Shown piece after piece: positions 34,156 to 45,361 of a stretch of 64,000 bases of DNA. The stretch's first letter is position 1. Each line of letters starts with the position of its first letter. Origin of the DNA: Gentiana macrophylla. Its lineage: Eukaryota; Streptophyta; Magnoliopsida; Gentianales; Gentianaceae. Position numbers and translations under genes: made by a program. The stretch is taken from positions 23,501-87,500 of the forward strand of contig JAOBSW010000111.1 in NCBI GenBank assembly GCA_026214975.1, read 5' to 3'. The notes under the pieces were generated by a model. It searched no databases, was not told the DNA's origin, and saw nothing but the letters and a program-made list of their open reading frames with translations.

Positions 34156-34783
34156 TTACTTGTCAATAAAATCTTTCAAGAAAGGGCTATGGTGCTCGAC
34201 CTTTGCATTCCGTTTCCAATTCTGCACTGCCTTCTTCACCGTCTCAGTTGCCTTGCGTATCTCTTCAGCTGAGAACTTGTGTTCAATTATTCCCAATGGC
34301 CCTGGATGCAGAACCTTAACAACAGTTTCCATATCCTGTTCCAGATTCCTGCCAAAGAAACGACAATCCACTTACCATAAATAATTATATCTCATCACAG
34401 CAAACCACTCACTATTGCAGGAATATACATATAAGCAAACAAATACAGGTTAAGCTGCTTCCAGATAGCTTTTGTTCAATCCACAAAATTAATCATCCAT
34501 GGATGTAACCAAAGCCAAACAGTTAACAAAGACAAAACTTTTTATGTATCTGGCTGCCGATTTACATATGTATGACTAACTATTTAAATGAGGTTTGCAG
34601 ATGCGTTCAATTTCTCGCATTACTACTTGCAATCACACATAAAACTTCACCGTTTGACAAATTAGCACGCCCTATAATATATAATGCAGATAGGAAAGAA
34701 ATAAACATGGTGAAATCGAAAACGTACCTGAAAAGTCCAGACAACGGCAAGGAATTGGCTAGCCTCTTCAAAGAGAACGCCAT
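34156..34783 (-). CDS. Small two-exon plant protein, 82 aa
   Basis: Exon 1 is 34783-34728 and exon 2 is 34348-34156, with a 379 nt GT-AG intron (donor GTACGT, acceptor TTGGCAG). The join is in frame: MAFSLKRLANSLPLSGLF, R across the junction, then NLEQDMETVVKVLHPGPLGI, EHKFSAEEIRKATETVKKAV and a lysine-terminated C-terminus. The first ~19 residues are rich in Leu/Ser/Arg/Lys and lack acids, like a mitochondrial presequence; the rest is helical and charged. I recall similar small plant proteins of unknown function but cannot name one. The gene starts ~525 bp from the divergent SPATA20-like gene. Frames and splice sites are clean, so it is probably active. Confidence 0.8.
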
Positions 34784-35308
34784 CCTATTTTCTTTTCTTT
34801 TTACTCGATCAAATTAGGACGCCGACAGGAAAAAGCTGACTCCGACTCAAATGTCGGCGAAGATGGAAATCTATTTCCTGCCGAACACGGCGATTGATAG
34901 GACACGTGGAAGTTTTTGGGCTTGAGAATAAGCCTGACTAAACGTTCATATTTTTTGTACACGGCCTTCAATACATTGAATTCTCGGCCTATCTTTACCA
35001 GCCCAAGGCCCAGTATTCAAAATTTTTTCTTTTTCAATTCAACTTTTAGGTGTACTACACATTTGTTTATTACACTTTCTACTATATGATGTATTTTCAT
35101 TAGTTAATATGATAAAATCAATGGTGTTGATTGTGTTACGTAGGTTGGTGTGGTAAATGAGTACTTAAAATGAAATCCTCAAAAAAAAAAAAACTTTTCC
35201 AATACGAGGAAAAGCTGCCCACGTGGCTGCTTTAGCTAGCTGACCCTCATCGTCAACAGTGACTCCCAAACCACCGAGTCGAAATTTAACTCCTTCCATT
35301 GCCACCGT
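34784..35308. promoter_or_regulatory. Shared upstream region of two divergent genes
   Basis: 525 bp separate the two start codons, so both promoters lie here. The half next to the small gene is duplicated at 33000-33125. The half next to the SPATA20-like gene contains an AAAAAAAAAAAA tract (about 35180) and GGCCCA-type motifs (about 35010), the latter resembling plant site II/TCP-like elements common in housekeeping and organelle-protein genes. No TATA box is clear on either side. Confidence 0.45.
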
Positions 35309-38300
35309 ATGGCTATTTCACTACTCCAAGTATCTCTCTGTCCACCTCCTATACTAATAAAACATTCTTCCCACCGTTTGATGTTCAAGAAATTTCTTTC
35401 CTTTTCCTCGACCCACCACTTTCCTCTTCTTCACTCTGTTAATTCTCTGCCCGTTGCTTCCTGGACTAAATATTCAACTTCATCATCTCCCCTGTTTTAT
35501 TGGATACCCTTCTTATTGTCTAATCGAAGAAGAGCTATACACTCTTTTCGAGTTCTGGCTATGGCTGAGCAATCTGGTTCTTCTAAGACGACGACCCCCC
35601 AGCATCAGACCCACAAGCATACAAATCGTCTTGCAGCTGAACATAGTCCTTATCTTCTCCAACACGCCCATAACCCAGTAATATTAAATTCTTTCTGGGC
35701 TCTTTCTTGTTTGGGTTTTTTCGTGTATAAAGCTCTTTACTTTCTGCTGCGTTTGAAAGGTTGATTGGTATCCATGGGGCGAAGAGGCATTTGCTGAAGC
35801 TCGTAAAAGAGATGTGCCCATCTTTTTATCAAGTGAATCCCTTCTCTCGTTTTTTCACCCCTTACATATAAAAAAATCACTCATATCTGTTTCTAAAACT
35901 GTTTACTTTATTTTGGTGGTATTGGTTTGGGGGGTGATGTTATGCTTCAAGTTGGGTACAGCACTTGCCATTGGTAAGAATTTTGTATTCCCATACAAAT
36001 TGATGTTATTTACCAACTACTGTAAGCTGATGGGTAAGAATTTTATCATTCTGAAATCTAGGTGTCATGTGATGGAGGTCGAATCTTTTGAGGATGATGA
36101 AGTTGCAAATTTGTTGAATGATTGGTTTGTCAGTATAAAGGTAAGCATTTTTATTATTACATTTGCTGAGGAAAAGCTTCATTGTAACTGACAAATGTTG
36201 ATGTTTATACAATTATACCTGTTCAATAGGTGGATCGAGAGGAACGTCCAGATGTTGATAAGGTAAGACTGAATTACTTGCAAAATTACTTCAATTATTC
36301 TCTTTGATGTATGGTGTCAAATTTCTTTGCTCAGAAAATCCAAATGTTATGACTTGAAAAGATTTTCCTCGTATACTAGCAGTTTGGGCTGCTGAAAAAC
36401 GAAAGCGTCTCTTTGTCTTTTTTGTTGTTTATCACTAGTCGATCAAGCATGCTTAGTGTTTGTATTGTCAAGGCAGGTATACATGACATATGTGCAGGCA
36501 CTATATGGTGGTGGTGGCTGGCCTCTGTCGGCTTTTCTTTCGCCTGATCTGAAGCCTTTAATGGGTGGTACTTACTTTCCTCCCAATGACCAATATGGAA
36601 GACCTGGCTTTAAAACAATACTAAAGTGAGAATTTGATAATTCAATTCCTAATATTGACGGTACACTTAAATTCTGTATTATGGGCTTCTAAATGATAGC
36701 AAAACATGGAATTTTTATACAAAGTCTTAGTCTTTTTTTTCCAACATTTGTGTGGACCAGCATATATGGGGAGGCACATTGAGTCCAGGTGAGAATTGCC
36801 TAGTTCATGTTCAAGCAATTTGCTCATAACCTGTTGCAGGAAGGTGAAAGAAGCTTGGAACACTAAAAGGGAAACACTTATTAAGAGTGGGGGTTTTGCC
36901 ATCGAACAGTTAACAGAAGCATTATCTATTTCTGCAAGATCAAATAAGCTACCTGATGGGATTTCGGAGACTGTGAGTCGTCTTTGTGCTGAACAGGTTT
37001 GTCTAAATACTATGTTTTCTATGTCTCTTGCAGGTCAATGTCAGGCTATTAATTTCTCATGTTTATGATGAAAATTTTCAAATGCATTGATGGCTTTGTG
37101 ATTTTTCCATTGAAACTTAGATGGGGCTCGGTTTGTGGATGTTCTTTTCATCTTTGCTTTAGTGTGTTTTTGAAATTTCTCTTTTTTCTATTTTGTCACG
37201 GTACAGTTGGCAGAAACTTACGACTTAAAATATGGAGGTTTTGGTTCTGCTCCAAAATTTCCTAGGCCTGTCGAGATTCAGCTGATGCTATATCATTCAA
37301 AAAAATTAGAAGAGAATGGGGAAAATAGTGAAGCAAAGAAATATAAAGACATGGCACTCTTTACATTGCAATGCATGGCGAGAGGGGGTATTCATGACCA
37401 CATTGGAGGAGGCTTTCATAGGTATAGCGTCGATGAATGCTGGCATGGTTAGTAACTCGCGTGAGCATGCCATAATTTTGTGCGATTTCACTATTTTCTG
37501 ATTGAATGGTGCTGAGAGTATGTTTCTTTCGCCTTTCAGTTCCACATTTTGAGAAGATGTTGTATGATCAAGGGCAGCTTGCCAATGCATTTCTGAATGC
37601 CTTTTCTATAAACAAGGATTCGTTTTACTCGAGTGTATCCAGGGACGTCTTGGATTATTTGAGGAGGGATATGACTGGTCCTGATGGAGAAATCTATTCT
37701 GCGGAGGATGCAGATAGTGCAGAATATGAAGGTGCTCCGAGGAAAAAAGAGGGGGCTTTTTATGTTTGGACAAGTGAAGAGGTATTCGTTCATTTTTAAC
37801 CGACCTAACCTAATATAATAATATTTACTTCTAGTACTATCTCAATAGAAATTGTATGACTTGCATTCCGCGGAATTGGTGGCATTGCTATTAATTCGAA
37901 TGCCTTCTAAATATTGCTTAATATTCTGATAGGTTGACAAGATTCTTCAGGATCATGCTACACTTTTCAAGGATCATTATTATGTCAAAGAAACAGGTAA
38001 CTGTGACTTGTCCAGGATGAGTGATCAACACAATGAATTCAAGGGTAAAAATGTACTAATTGAGAGGAGCAGTACTTCCGCCATGGCCTCAAAGTATGGC
38101 ATGCGTGTGGACGATTATCTTGACATACTTGGTGTGTGCCGGAAAAAACTGTTTGATGTGCGGTCCACACGTGTACGCCCACATCTCGATGATAAGGTAT
38201 TAACTAACATTCCATTTGATATTTGTGTTACAACAAAACCGACTGCTTTCCCACCTCAGCACTGCTAGCGCTACCGCCAGATTGACATTACAAGTGTCAA

Positions 38301-39812
38301 AACAACATGATGTGGCAGGTAATGCTATCCCACTGCCATGTCATGGGGTCTACCGACACATCAGTTGGCACGTTATGTTCTGACACTTGTAGTGTCAATC
38401 TAGTTATGGCAATATCATTATGCTTTCCCATGGTTTGTGATTTATTGAGACTCAAGATATTTGATAGGTCATTGTGTCATGGAACGGCCTCACGATTTCA
38501 TCTTTTGCGAGGGCTTCTAGAATTCTGAATAATGAGCCTGAGGGGGAAAAGTTCCGCTTTCCTGTTGCAGATACTAATGTAAGATTTTTGTACTTTCTCC
38601 GAACTCCATTGCTACATACCTGTTTTGCTGCACTTCCTTTTTCCTCTTTGTGTTTGATGGGAAAATTAGTGCTTTCAATGATAGCATTTGGTGCTTGTTC
38701 TGCCAATATCTTACGTGCAGCCCAAAGAATACCTGAAAGTTGCTGAAAAGGCAGCATCATTCATCAGAAAACATCTTTATGATAAATCCACGAACCGGTT
38801 GCAGCACAGCTTCAGAAATGGCCCATCTAAAGCAACCGGCTTTTTAGATGATTATGCTTTTCTGATATCAGGATTACTTGATCTCTACGAAAACGGCAGT
38901 TCAATCTCTTGGCTAACATGGGCAATGGAACTTCAAGACACCCAGGTTGGAGGAAAACTAAAAAGAAGTTTCTTGATTTACCTTCTATGGTTTTTTAATC
39001 CATTGATTTTGCCTTCAGGATAAGCTCTTTCTGGACAATAATGGAGGCGGCTATTTCAATACTCCTGGTGAAGATCCCTCCATACTTCTTCGCGTGAAAG
39101 AAGATCATGACGGGGCAGAACCTTCAGGGAATTCTGTGGCGGTGATCAATCTAGTAAGACTAGCTTCCATTATTGCTGGAGATAAGTCTGATCACTATAA
39201 GCGCAATGCAGAACATGTGTTGGTTCGTGTTTCCTCCTCCATTGAATACTGTTTCAGCTTCTCAAACCCATATTTCTTAAATTTGTGAGGTGTGGTTGTG
39301 GCATTTTGTCAAACATAACAGGCAGTGTTTGAAAAGAGGCTAAAAGAGACACCTATGGCGATGCCATTGATGTGCTGTGGGGCGAATATGCTCTATGTTC
39401 CTTCCAAGAAACAAGTCGTCATCGTTGGAAATAAATCATCTAGAGAGTTTGAAAGCATGTTATCTGCAGCTCATGCTTCCTATAATCCCAATAAGATTGT
39501 AAGTAAAAAAAAACCTTTCCTTGTGTGAAGGGAGGGACCCTAAACTATTTCGTTGTAATGGCATCCAGTGTCTTTTGTCTTTCATTTTTACGTGTTGTTT
39601 AAGCTAAATGGTGTTGATGGCAGGTGATTCACATAGATCCTACAGATGAGGAGGAGATAAGGTTCTGGGAGGAAGTGAATGGCAACATTGCTTCAATGGC
39701 AAGAAGCAACTACAAAAACGACGAAAAGGCCATAGCTTTGGTCTGCCAAAACTTCACGTGTAGTCCTCTGGTTCGTGATCCTGATTCTCTGAAAGCTTTG
39801 CTATTGCAGTAG
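35309..39812 (+). CDS. SPATA20/YyaL-type thioredoxin-domain protein (DUF255), 844 aa
   Basis: Fifteen exons, all with GT-AG introns and keeping frame: 35309-35677, 35760-35832, 35952-35973, 36062-36140, 36230-36262, 36477-36625, 36840-36996, 37207-37447, 37540-37781, 37933-38196, 38468-38578, 38721-38945, 39019-39222, 39322-39498, 39624-39812. Residues ~1-85 look like an organelle transit peptide (Ser/Arg-rich, few acids). MAEQSGSS at 35563 could be a second start giving a cytosolic form. A thioredoxin-like DUF255 domain follows: [66 protein letters not shown]. Then comes an (alpha/alpha)6-barrel-like region similar to N-acylglucosamine 2-epimerases ([60 protein letters not shown]). Length is typical. 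Biochemical role is unproven in the family; a redox role is inferred from CHWC. Confidence 0.95.
35952..35973 (+). other. 22-nt microexon carrying the redox motif
   Basis: Exon 3 of the SPATA20-like gene is only 22 nt, bounded by TTCAAG and GTAAGA. It completes codons from both neighbours and encodes IGYSTCHW, the start of the CHWC motif. Without it the frame shifts and the motif is lost; with it the frame is open, so the exon is required. Confidence 0.9.
38279..38401. mobile_element. Small foldback MITE in intron 10
   Basis: AGATTGACATTACAAGTGTC (38279 onward) faces an inverted match ending at 38401 (GACACTTGTAGTGTCAATCT) with one mismatch over those 20 bp; weaker pairing may extend outward. 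The element lies wholly within the intron 38197-38467 and does not touch the splice sites. Confidence 0.65.
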
Positions 39813-39850
39813 GCTGTTCTGTTTATAGCCTTTGCTTTCCTTTGTATTTA

Positions 39851-39856
39851 AATAAA
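39851..39856 (+). terminator. Poly(A) signal of the SPATA20-like gene
   Basis: AATAAA 39 bp after the stop codon, followed by T/G-rich DNA. Confidence 0.6.
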
Positions 39857-39859
39857 TGA

Positions 39860-40230
39860 CTTGGTGGAGAGAGTTATAATTAGCAAAATATATATACATA
39901 CATGCATACAAATACTATCTATTATGCAAGTTCTTGTTAGATGCCTTATTTCTTGTTAGAATTATATTGTCATTGTCAAGTCGCAAACCCACCAGTTCCT
40001 CTTTACTCTGTCTCGAGCCACTGCAACATACATTACAGATGATAATAGTTGGTTGTCGTTCTAGTTGTGTTTGATTTTTTCCCCTGCAATATTAGCTATT
40101 ATGATTCACTATATACAAATATGTTATGTCGTTAATTATTGTAGTTAATTATTGTTTTAGCATCTCCCGATAATAAACGCCAAAGGTAACCAATTGGACC
40201 AAAGAAACAACGAAATGGTTTCCATCCTGT
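39860..40230. other. Downstream intergenic region
   Basis: AT-rich, with no gene or repeat that I recognise. Confidence 0.5.
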
Positions 40231-40231
40231 T

Positions 40232-40545
40232 CAGATACAATAGTTCTGTTGTGGTCAAATCCATTTTAGATACAACTGTTCTGATGTGGACAATTGACCG
40301 CAACGGAGCAGTTGTTCTGTTGTGGTCAAATCCAGTTTAGATATCGATTGTTTTGATGCGACAATCGACCACAACAGAGCGATAGTATTCAAGCAATACA
40401 AAAAAACAAAAAGGATATACAAAGGTTGTAAGAATAATTTACTGAGAAGATTTATATTGTACTACAATTTGAGCAATACAAAAACAGAAAAAAAGGATAT
40501 ACAATGGTTGTAAGAATAATTTACTGAGAAGAGTTATAGAGTACT
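40232..40545. repeat. Two small direct duplications
   Basis: TTCTGTTGTGGTCAAATCCA followed by [GT]TTTAGATA occurs at about 40245 and 40315. A second unit (CAATACAAAAA...GGATATACAA[AT]GGTTGTAAG, AATAATTTACTGAGAAGA) occurs at about 40394-40455 and 40472-40534. The latter abuts the rRNA fragment. Confidence 0.75.
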
Positions 40546-40547
40546 AC

Positions 40548-40872
40548 GGTGTCTGCACTCCTTAAGGGGATTCTGCCAATCAGCTTCCTTACGCCGACGA
40601 GGTTTCTTTCGACCGTTGACTCGCACACATGTCGACTCCTTGGTCCGTGTTTCAAGACGGGTCGAATGGGGAGCCCACAAAGCCAAAGACCGGGAGCACG
40701 CAGATGCGAAGCACACCAAGGCGCGTCTTTATCTGCCACGATCGAGGCGACGGCGTCTCCACAGGCATATCTACAGCCTGGGCTTTGGCCGCCGCCCCAA
40801 TCCGCGCTGGTCCACGCCCCGAGTCGATCGGCGGACTGGCTTGTCACCGTTCCACATCCGACCGGGCCAAAG
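40548..40872 (-). rRNA. 25S rRNA fragment (non-functional)
   Basis: Read on the minus strand this is the 5' domain of plant 25S rRNA, from GGAACGGTGACAAG through the GACTCGGGGCGTGGACCAGC and GATATGCCTGTGGAGACGCC regions to GACCCGTCTTGAAACACGGA, then TGTGTGCGAGTCAACGG. Only ~320 of ~3,400 nt are present, with several indels, so it is a relic. Confidence 0.85.
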
Positions 40873-41030
40873 CGACGTCGCGGTTGGAATATTTGACCGG
40901 TTAGTCGTAGTACGCCTCATTGAGACAATAGCACGTTGAAGTTGAAGCGACGCCGGGATTGGAATATTGACCGGTTAGTTGTAGTACACTGATATGTTGT
41001 CTTACCCGAATGCGTTGTCCCTCGGTGCCT
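40873..41030 (+). repeat. Inverted copy of the LINE 3' end
   Basis: This segment is the reverse complement of parts of 41245-41400: CCGGTTAGTCGTAGTACGCC and TTGAAGTTGAAGCGACGCCG here correspond to the minus-strand repeats in the LINE 3' region, and CCCTCGGTGCCTTG mirrors CAAGGCACCGAGGG at 41248. It connects the 25S fragment to the LINE poly(A) end head-to-head. Confidence 0.8.
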
Positions 41031-41284
41031 TGTTTTTTTTTTTTTTTTTGATGAAATGTAAAAATATATTAAACACCAAACGAAAAAAAATGGGAGCTAC
41101 AAGGGAATTGATCTAATAATTACAACCGGAGAAAATCTAATCTACCAAAAGAGTCAAGCCCAAACAAAAACATTGCCAAGGTTGACTGCAAATCCCACCT
41201 TTTGCCTCCATAGGTCTCCGGCGAAACAAAAGACACTAATCGATCAAGGCACCGAGGGACAACACCTTGGGGTAGACAACAAAT

Positions 41285-41505
41285 CAGTCTACTACAACAA
41301 ACCGGTCAATATTCCAATCCCAGCGTCGCTTCAACTTCAACGTGCAAATGTCTCAATGAGGCGTACTACGACTAACCGGTCAATATTCCAACCCCGGCGT
41401 CGCTTCAGCCCAAAAGAGACAAGTCCCAAACTCAAAGAGGGGTGTACTACGACAAACCGGTCAATATACCAACCCCGGTGTCGCTTCGACCCATAAGAGA
41501 CAAAC
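41285..41505. repeat. Three ~75 bp tandem repeats in the LINE 3' region
   Basis: The core AAACCGGTCAATATTCCAA (or ACTAACCGG..., ...ATACCAACC) followed by CC[CG]GCGTCGCTTC occurs at about 41300, 41375 and 41456, each preceded by TACTAC[AG]AC. Such repeats are not usual in L1 3' regions and could be a recognition or structural element. Confidence 0.8.
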
Positions 41506-41590
41506 GAAGTCTTCAAATACCGCGGCAAGAGCCTTGGCTCAAAGGTGTGAGCCACAATCAACCTCAGCAAAGAGAACTGAACAAGGGGGG

Positions 41591-42586
41591 CTAAGGCGTG
41601 CCTCTTAACAAATGAGGACTTATCGCGTATAAAATACGAAAAACATGAGATTTAATACGCATTATCGCATCAACAGTGCTGGTGTTCGCATGCTCAAAAA
41701 TAGCAAAATTGTGAATCCTCCAAATTTGGTAAACCGTCGCCGCAAATGCAATCTTCTTCGCTTTAGAGTGATCCCCCGTCCCTCTAGCTTCCCTATGCAG
41801 CCAATGAACACTGCTCACAATGGTGGACATTTGCCTAGTAATGCCCAACCAAGCCCGAATCGAGTCCCAAATAGCTTAATTTGGGCCGCACTTGAAGAAC
41901 AGTGTGAAGCCGTTTCAAAATCGAATCACAAATGCGACAAAAGGATCAATCTCAAGAAATGTAACTTGTCCTTAGTGCGTAATTTATCCATGATAGCAAG
42001 CCAAAGAATGAACGAATGTTTGGGGGTGATAACGAGGACTCAGATAGTGTTGCACCACCAAACCTTGTTACCCTTCGGCCGGAAAAAATCGTAAGCAAAC
42101 TTCGGACAAAAGGTCATACCTACGGCCCAAGAAGAGAGGATAGTAGGGGCCTGTGCTATCCCTCCTCTAATAAGGATAATCCGATCTCTAATGAGCAAAA
42201 TCTTCTTTATCAAGGGGGAATCCGACGGTCGTGCTTGGTACTCCCATAAACTCGCATCCCGAAGGTAGAAATGGTCAACCCCATTTCACCCACAGACAAT
42301 CTTTTTTCTTGTGAATATTCCAAAGACATTTAGACAACAGGGCTGCATTCCAAGCCTTCAAATCAAGAAGGCCAAGACCTCCTTCCGGCTTTGGAAGGCA
42401 CACATTTTTCCAAGCAACGAGCGGCTTTTTATTCGAACCATCACAATCACCCCAAAGAAAATTTTGACACAATCTAGTGAGATATCGAAGCACCCCTTTC
42501 GGCATCGGGAAGATACCAAACCAAAAGCATTCCACCCCTTGGATAACCGCCCGGATAAGCTCCAACCTACCTGCAAAAGACAACGA
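41591..42586 (-). pseudogene. LINE ORF2 C-terminal region
   Basis: SLSFAGRLELIRAVIQGVEC, then KPLVAWKNVCLPKPEGGLG and AWNAALLSKCLW, are the post-RT 'GR-x-x-L-I' and 'GGLG' motifs of plant L1 ORF2. At the 3' end KKIAFAATVYQIWRIHNFAI is the zf-RVT-adjacent W-x-x-R-N motif. Frames break near 42260-41850. It is contiguous with the RT part once the solo LTR is removed. Confidence 0.85.
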
Positions 42587-42591
42587 CGAAC

Positions 42592-44334
42592 TGTTAAGGG
42601 TATTTTTATACGATTTATAAGGCTATATTCTATAATGATTTCCCCCATATTTATATGATTTGCATAGAAATAGAGCTTTATATTGAAATATTGAGCAAAC
42701 GGTATTTTTAATGGGTCAATTGCAAAACGTGACGAATTATATGCTTAAATTGTGATTTTATGTTATTTTGGAATTATGTTACGCTTTGGTATGTTTTGCT
42801 CCTTGTGTAGATACTCATTGGTTATGGAAAGGATGATTTTAAAGAGATGAATTCGAGTGGAAAATCCCGAAATATACTCGTAATACGACGGGCTAATCAA
42901 AAAGGCGTTTTCTGAAGAAGAGTCCTTAATGAAAGTTGTAGAGTTTTCCGAGAGCTTTTTTATGACATTCGGATCATAATTTTTGGAGGTCTACAACTCA
43001 AGATATGAATTTTAGAAGTTTTATTCCAATAAATATTCCATGCAGAGCAAATTCGATTCGATCTTCAGAAGTCGTTGAACGGACGTTCAAGGTGGTAGAT
43101 CAAGCGCCCAGGGGGAGCGAATAATACAGAGTTCAACTTGGCGCAACGCACGCTCCAGCTCCGTCAAGCACTTTGGACGGGCGCCCATATAGAGAACGGG
43201 CGTCCGGACCCTAATTGCTTCAACCGACTTAAGAAGCTTTTCTTTGACCGCATGCAATTGTTTCACCGACATACATATAAATCCTAATTAAATAAGGAAT
43301 TATTCTAGCCGACATCAAGATTACTTATTTCAACCTCTCCTCACTTACTTATATATACGCATGCATGTGAACCCTAATCCAATTATTCATACAACAATTC
43401 ATTATTCCGGCCGCATAATTCATACAAAATATTCAAATGGCAACTTCACAAAGAAGCAGAAATTTTTCGGGAGGCTCATAGGCGGTCACCCGAGCCTTGT
43501 GCTCGGGTGATCCGGTTAGATTAGATGTAGTTTTCTTCCGTTTTGATTCATGGATTCAATCATGTACCAAACTACGTGAGTTTATTTATTTAATTTATTC
43601 AGTCCTTATTCGCTTTTTTGTGATCTTTTAATTCATGTTGTATCGTTTCTATGATTATGATGCTATTATGTGAATTAGATCGAGAGATCGATTTGCTATT
43701 GATGTTTACAACATACGGAAGTTGCGTAGACTAGATCACCATAGAAAGATAGGATCTTTAATCATTAATGATGACAAGTTAATTGGTTAATTATCTAGGT
43801 TGTTAGGTTCTAAAATACGAGAGTTAACTCGAATCTACACCTTCGCTTTTGTATGGAATATTGATCTCAACATTCGGAAGAGGAGAGATCGATAATTGAA
43901 TTCACTAAGGAATTAGGGATTCATAGCTTGAGAAATAGATTCACTAAGGAATTAGGGATTTGTATCTCGTGTAAAGGTGAAACCACAATTTGAATTGAAA
44001 TCATGAGATGAACTAGGATTGAAATCACTTGGTTTGTATGATGTTTGATCCCATGTATCCTTAGTTTAGGGTTTTATTATTTGTTCTAGTTTAGATTTAG
44101 TTTACTTGTTCTATGAGTTTATTTGTTAGTTCTTCGTTTATTTGTTTTCGTTAGTAACAATTGAGAGGATTAATTAGTTTAGATTCAACATCCCCTTTTC
44201 CACGAGGATCGATACCGCATTTATCCAACTTTACTAGCAACTACCCGGTATTCGGCCGGTTAGGAGGTAGTTTTGCATGGTAGTATAGGTTTATAAATTT
44301 TCTTTTGTTTTAATGATGCAAAATCTCCCCAACA
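42592..44334 (+). mobile_element. Solo LTR, 1,743 bp
   Basis: It starts TGTTAAGGG and ends CTCCCCAACA (TGTT...AACA) and is flanked by CGAAC on both sides (42587-42591 and 44335-44339), an exact 5 bp target duplication. It interrupts the LINE ORF2 precisely between ...FASWKG and SLSFAGR. No coding sequence inside. Its text (ATGAAAGTTGTAGAGTTTTC, then GACATTCGGATCATAA and TCTACAACTCAAGATATGA) parallels, in inverted orientation, segments of the Athila LTR at 61234-63446, so it probably derives from a related Ty3 family by LTR-LTR recombination. Confidence 0.9.
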
Positions 44335-44339
44335 CGAAC

Positions 44340-45345
44340 CTTTCCAAGAAGCAAACAATAGCATAATTTTATCAAAAAAGGACCGAACATGGAAAAATTA
44401 AGCTGGGTGGTGGCAAGCGGAATGCCTAGGTAGCGAAACGGGAAAGACCTGTGATCCAACCCGGTCTCACCATGAATAATACACCGGTCTATATCCGATA
44501 CACCTGCTAAAAAAATATCCGATTTGGACAAGTTGACTTTCAATCCGGAACAGTCCCCAAAGTCCAAAAGACACTTCATTAGCCGGTTTATAGAATAAGA
44601 AGTGACATGGCTAAACAGGATAAGGTCATCAGCAAAAATGAGGTGAGTGATTCTGTGCTTACCACATTTCGGGTGGAACTTAAAACGCGCATCACAAGGG
44701 AGGCAAGTCAAGCTACGAGATAGATATTCCATACATAATACAAAGAGAAAGAGGGAGAGAGGATCACCTTGCCTCAAACCACGCTTACCCGGGAAGAAGC
44801 CATGCAACTCTCCATTAATTGACACGGAGTAAGTGACAGTCGTTACACAAAACATAATCCATCTCACGAACAAGTCCGGGAAGCCAAGTGACTGCAACAC
44901 ATGTTCTAGGAAGCTCCAATTCACCGAGTCGAAAGCTTTACGAATGTCCACCTTTATCATGCAACTCGGGGTAGTTTTCTTCCGGCCATACAATCTGGAT
45001 AACTCTTGCACAAGGAAAATGTTCACAGTCATGCTTCGTGCCTCAACAAAGGCAGCTTGGGCTGTGCTAATCAAAGAGGGTAACACCGATGCGATCCTAG
45101 ATGCAAGAATCTTATAAATAGACTTATAAAACACATTGCAAAGCGAAATAGGGCGGTAATCGGCAACCGACGAGGCGTTAGCTTTCTTTGGAATGACCGC
45201 TATAGCTGCATGATTGAACTGGCGAAGCAAAGAATAGTTATTGAAAAACTCAAGAGCCGAGTCACAAAAATCCTCTCTAACAATATTCCAAGAGCGCTTG
45301 AAGAAACCAGAATTGAAATCATCAGGACTCGGGGATTTGTTTCCA
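44340..45345 (-). pseudogene. LINE reverse transcriptase domain
   Basis: A long uninterrupted minus frame with all RT blocks in order: HAAIAVIPKKANASSVADYR and PISLCNVFYKSIYKILASRI (block 1), AAFVEARSM, MIKVDIRKAFDSVNWSFLEH (block A, D-x-x-K-A-[FY]-D), GLRQGDPLS (block B), THLIFADDLILF (block C; FADD instead of YADD, common in L1), GLKVNLSKSD, and FPFRYLGIPLA. It ends where the solo LTR begins. The open frame extends to 45611, but the residues beyond 45345 are antisense rDNA, not RT. Confidence 0.9.
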
Positions 45346-45361
45346 ACGCTCGAAGATCCGC

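Larger units (their letters stand above)
41033..45345 (-). mobile_element. L1-type LINE, 5'-truncated, split by a solo LTR
   Basis: The 3' end is a 17-nt A tail (T run 41033-41049). Moving upstream on the minus strand are a repeat-bearing 3' region (41050-41590), the C-terminal ORF2 part (41591-42586), then after the solo LTR the reverse transcriptase (44340-45345). Upstream of 45345 the LINE is replaced by 25S rRNA sequence, so the endonuclease and ORF1 are missing. Confidence 0.85.
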
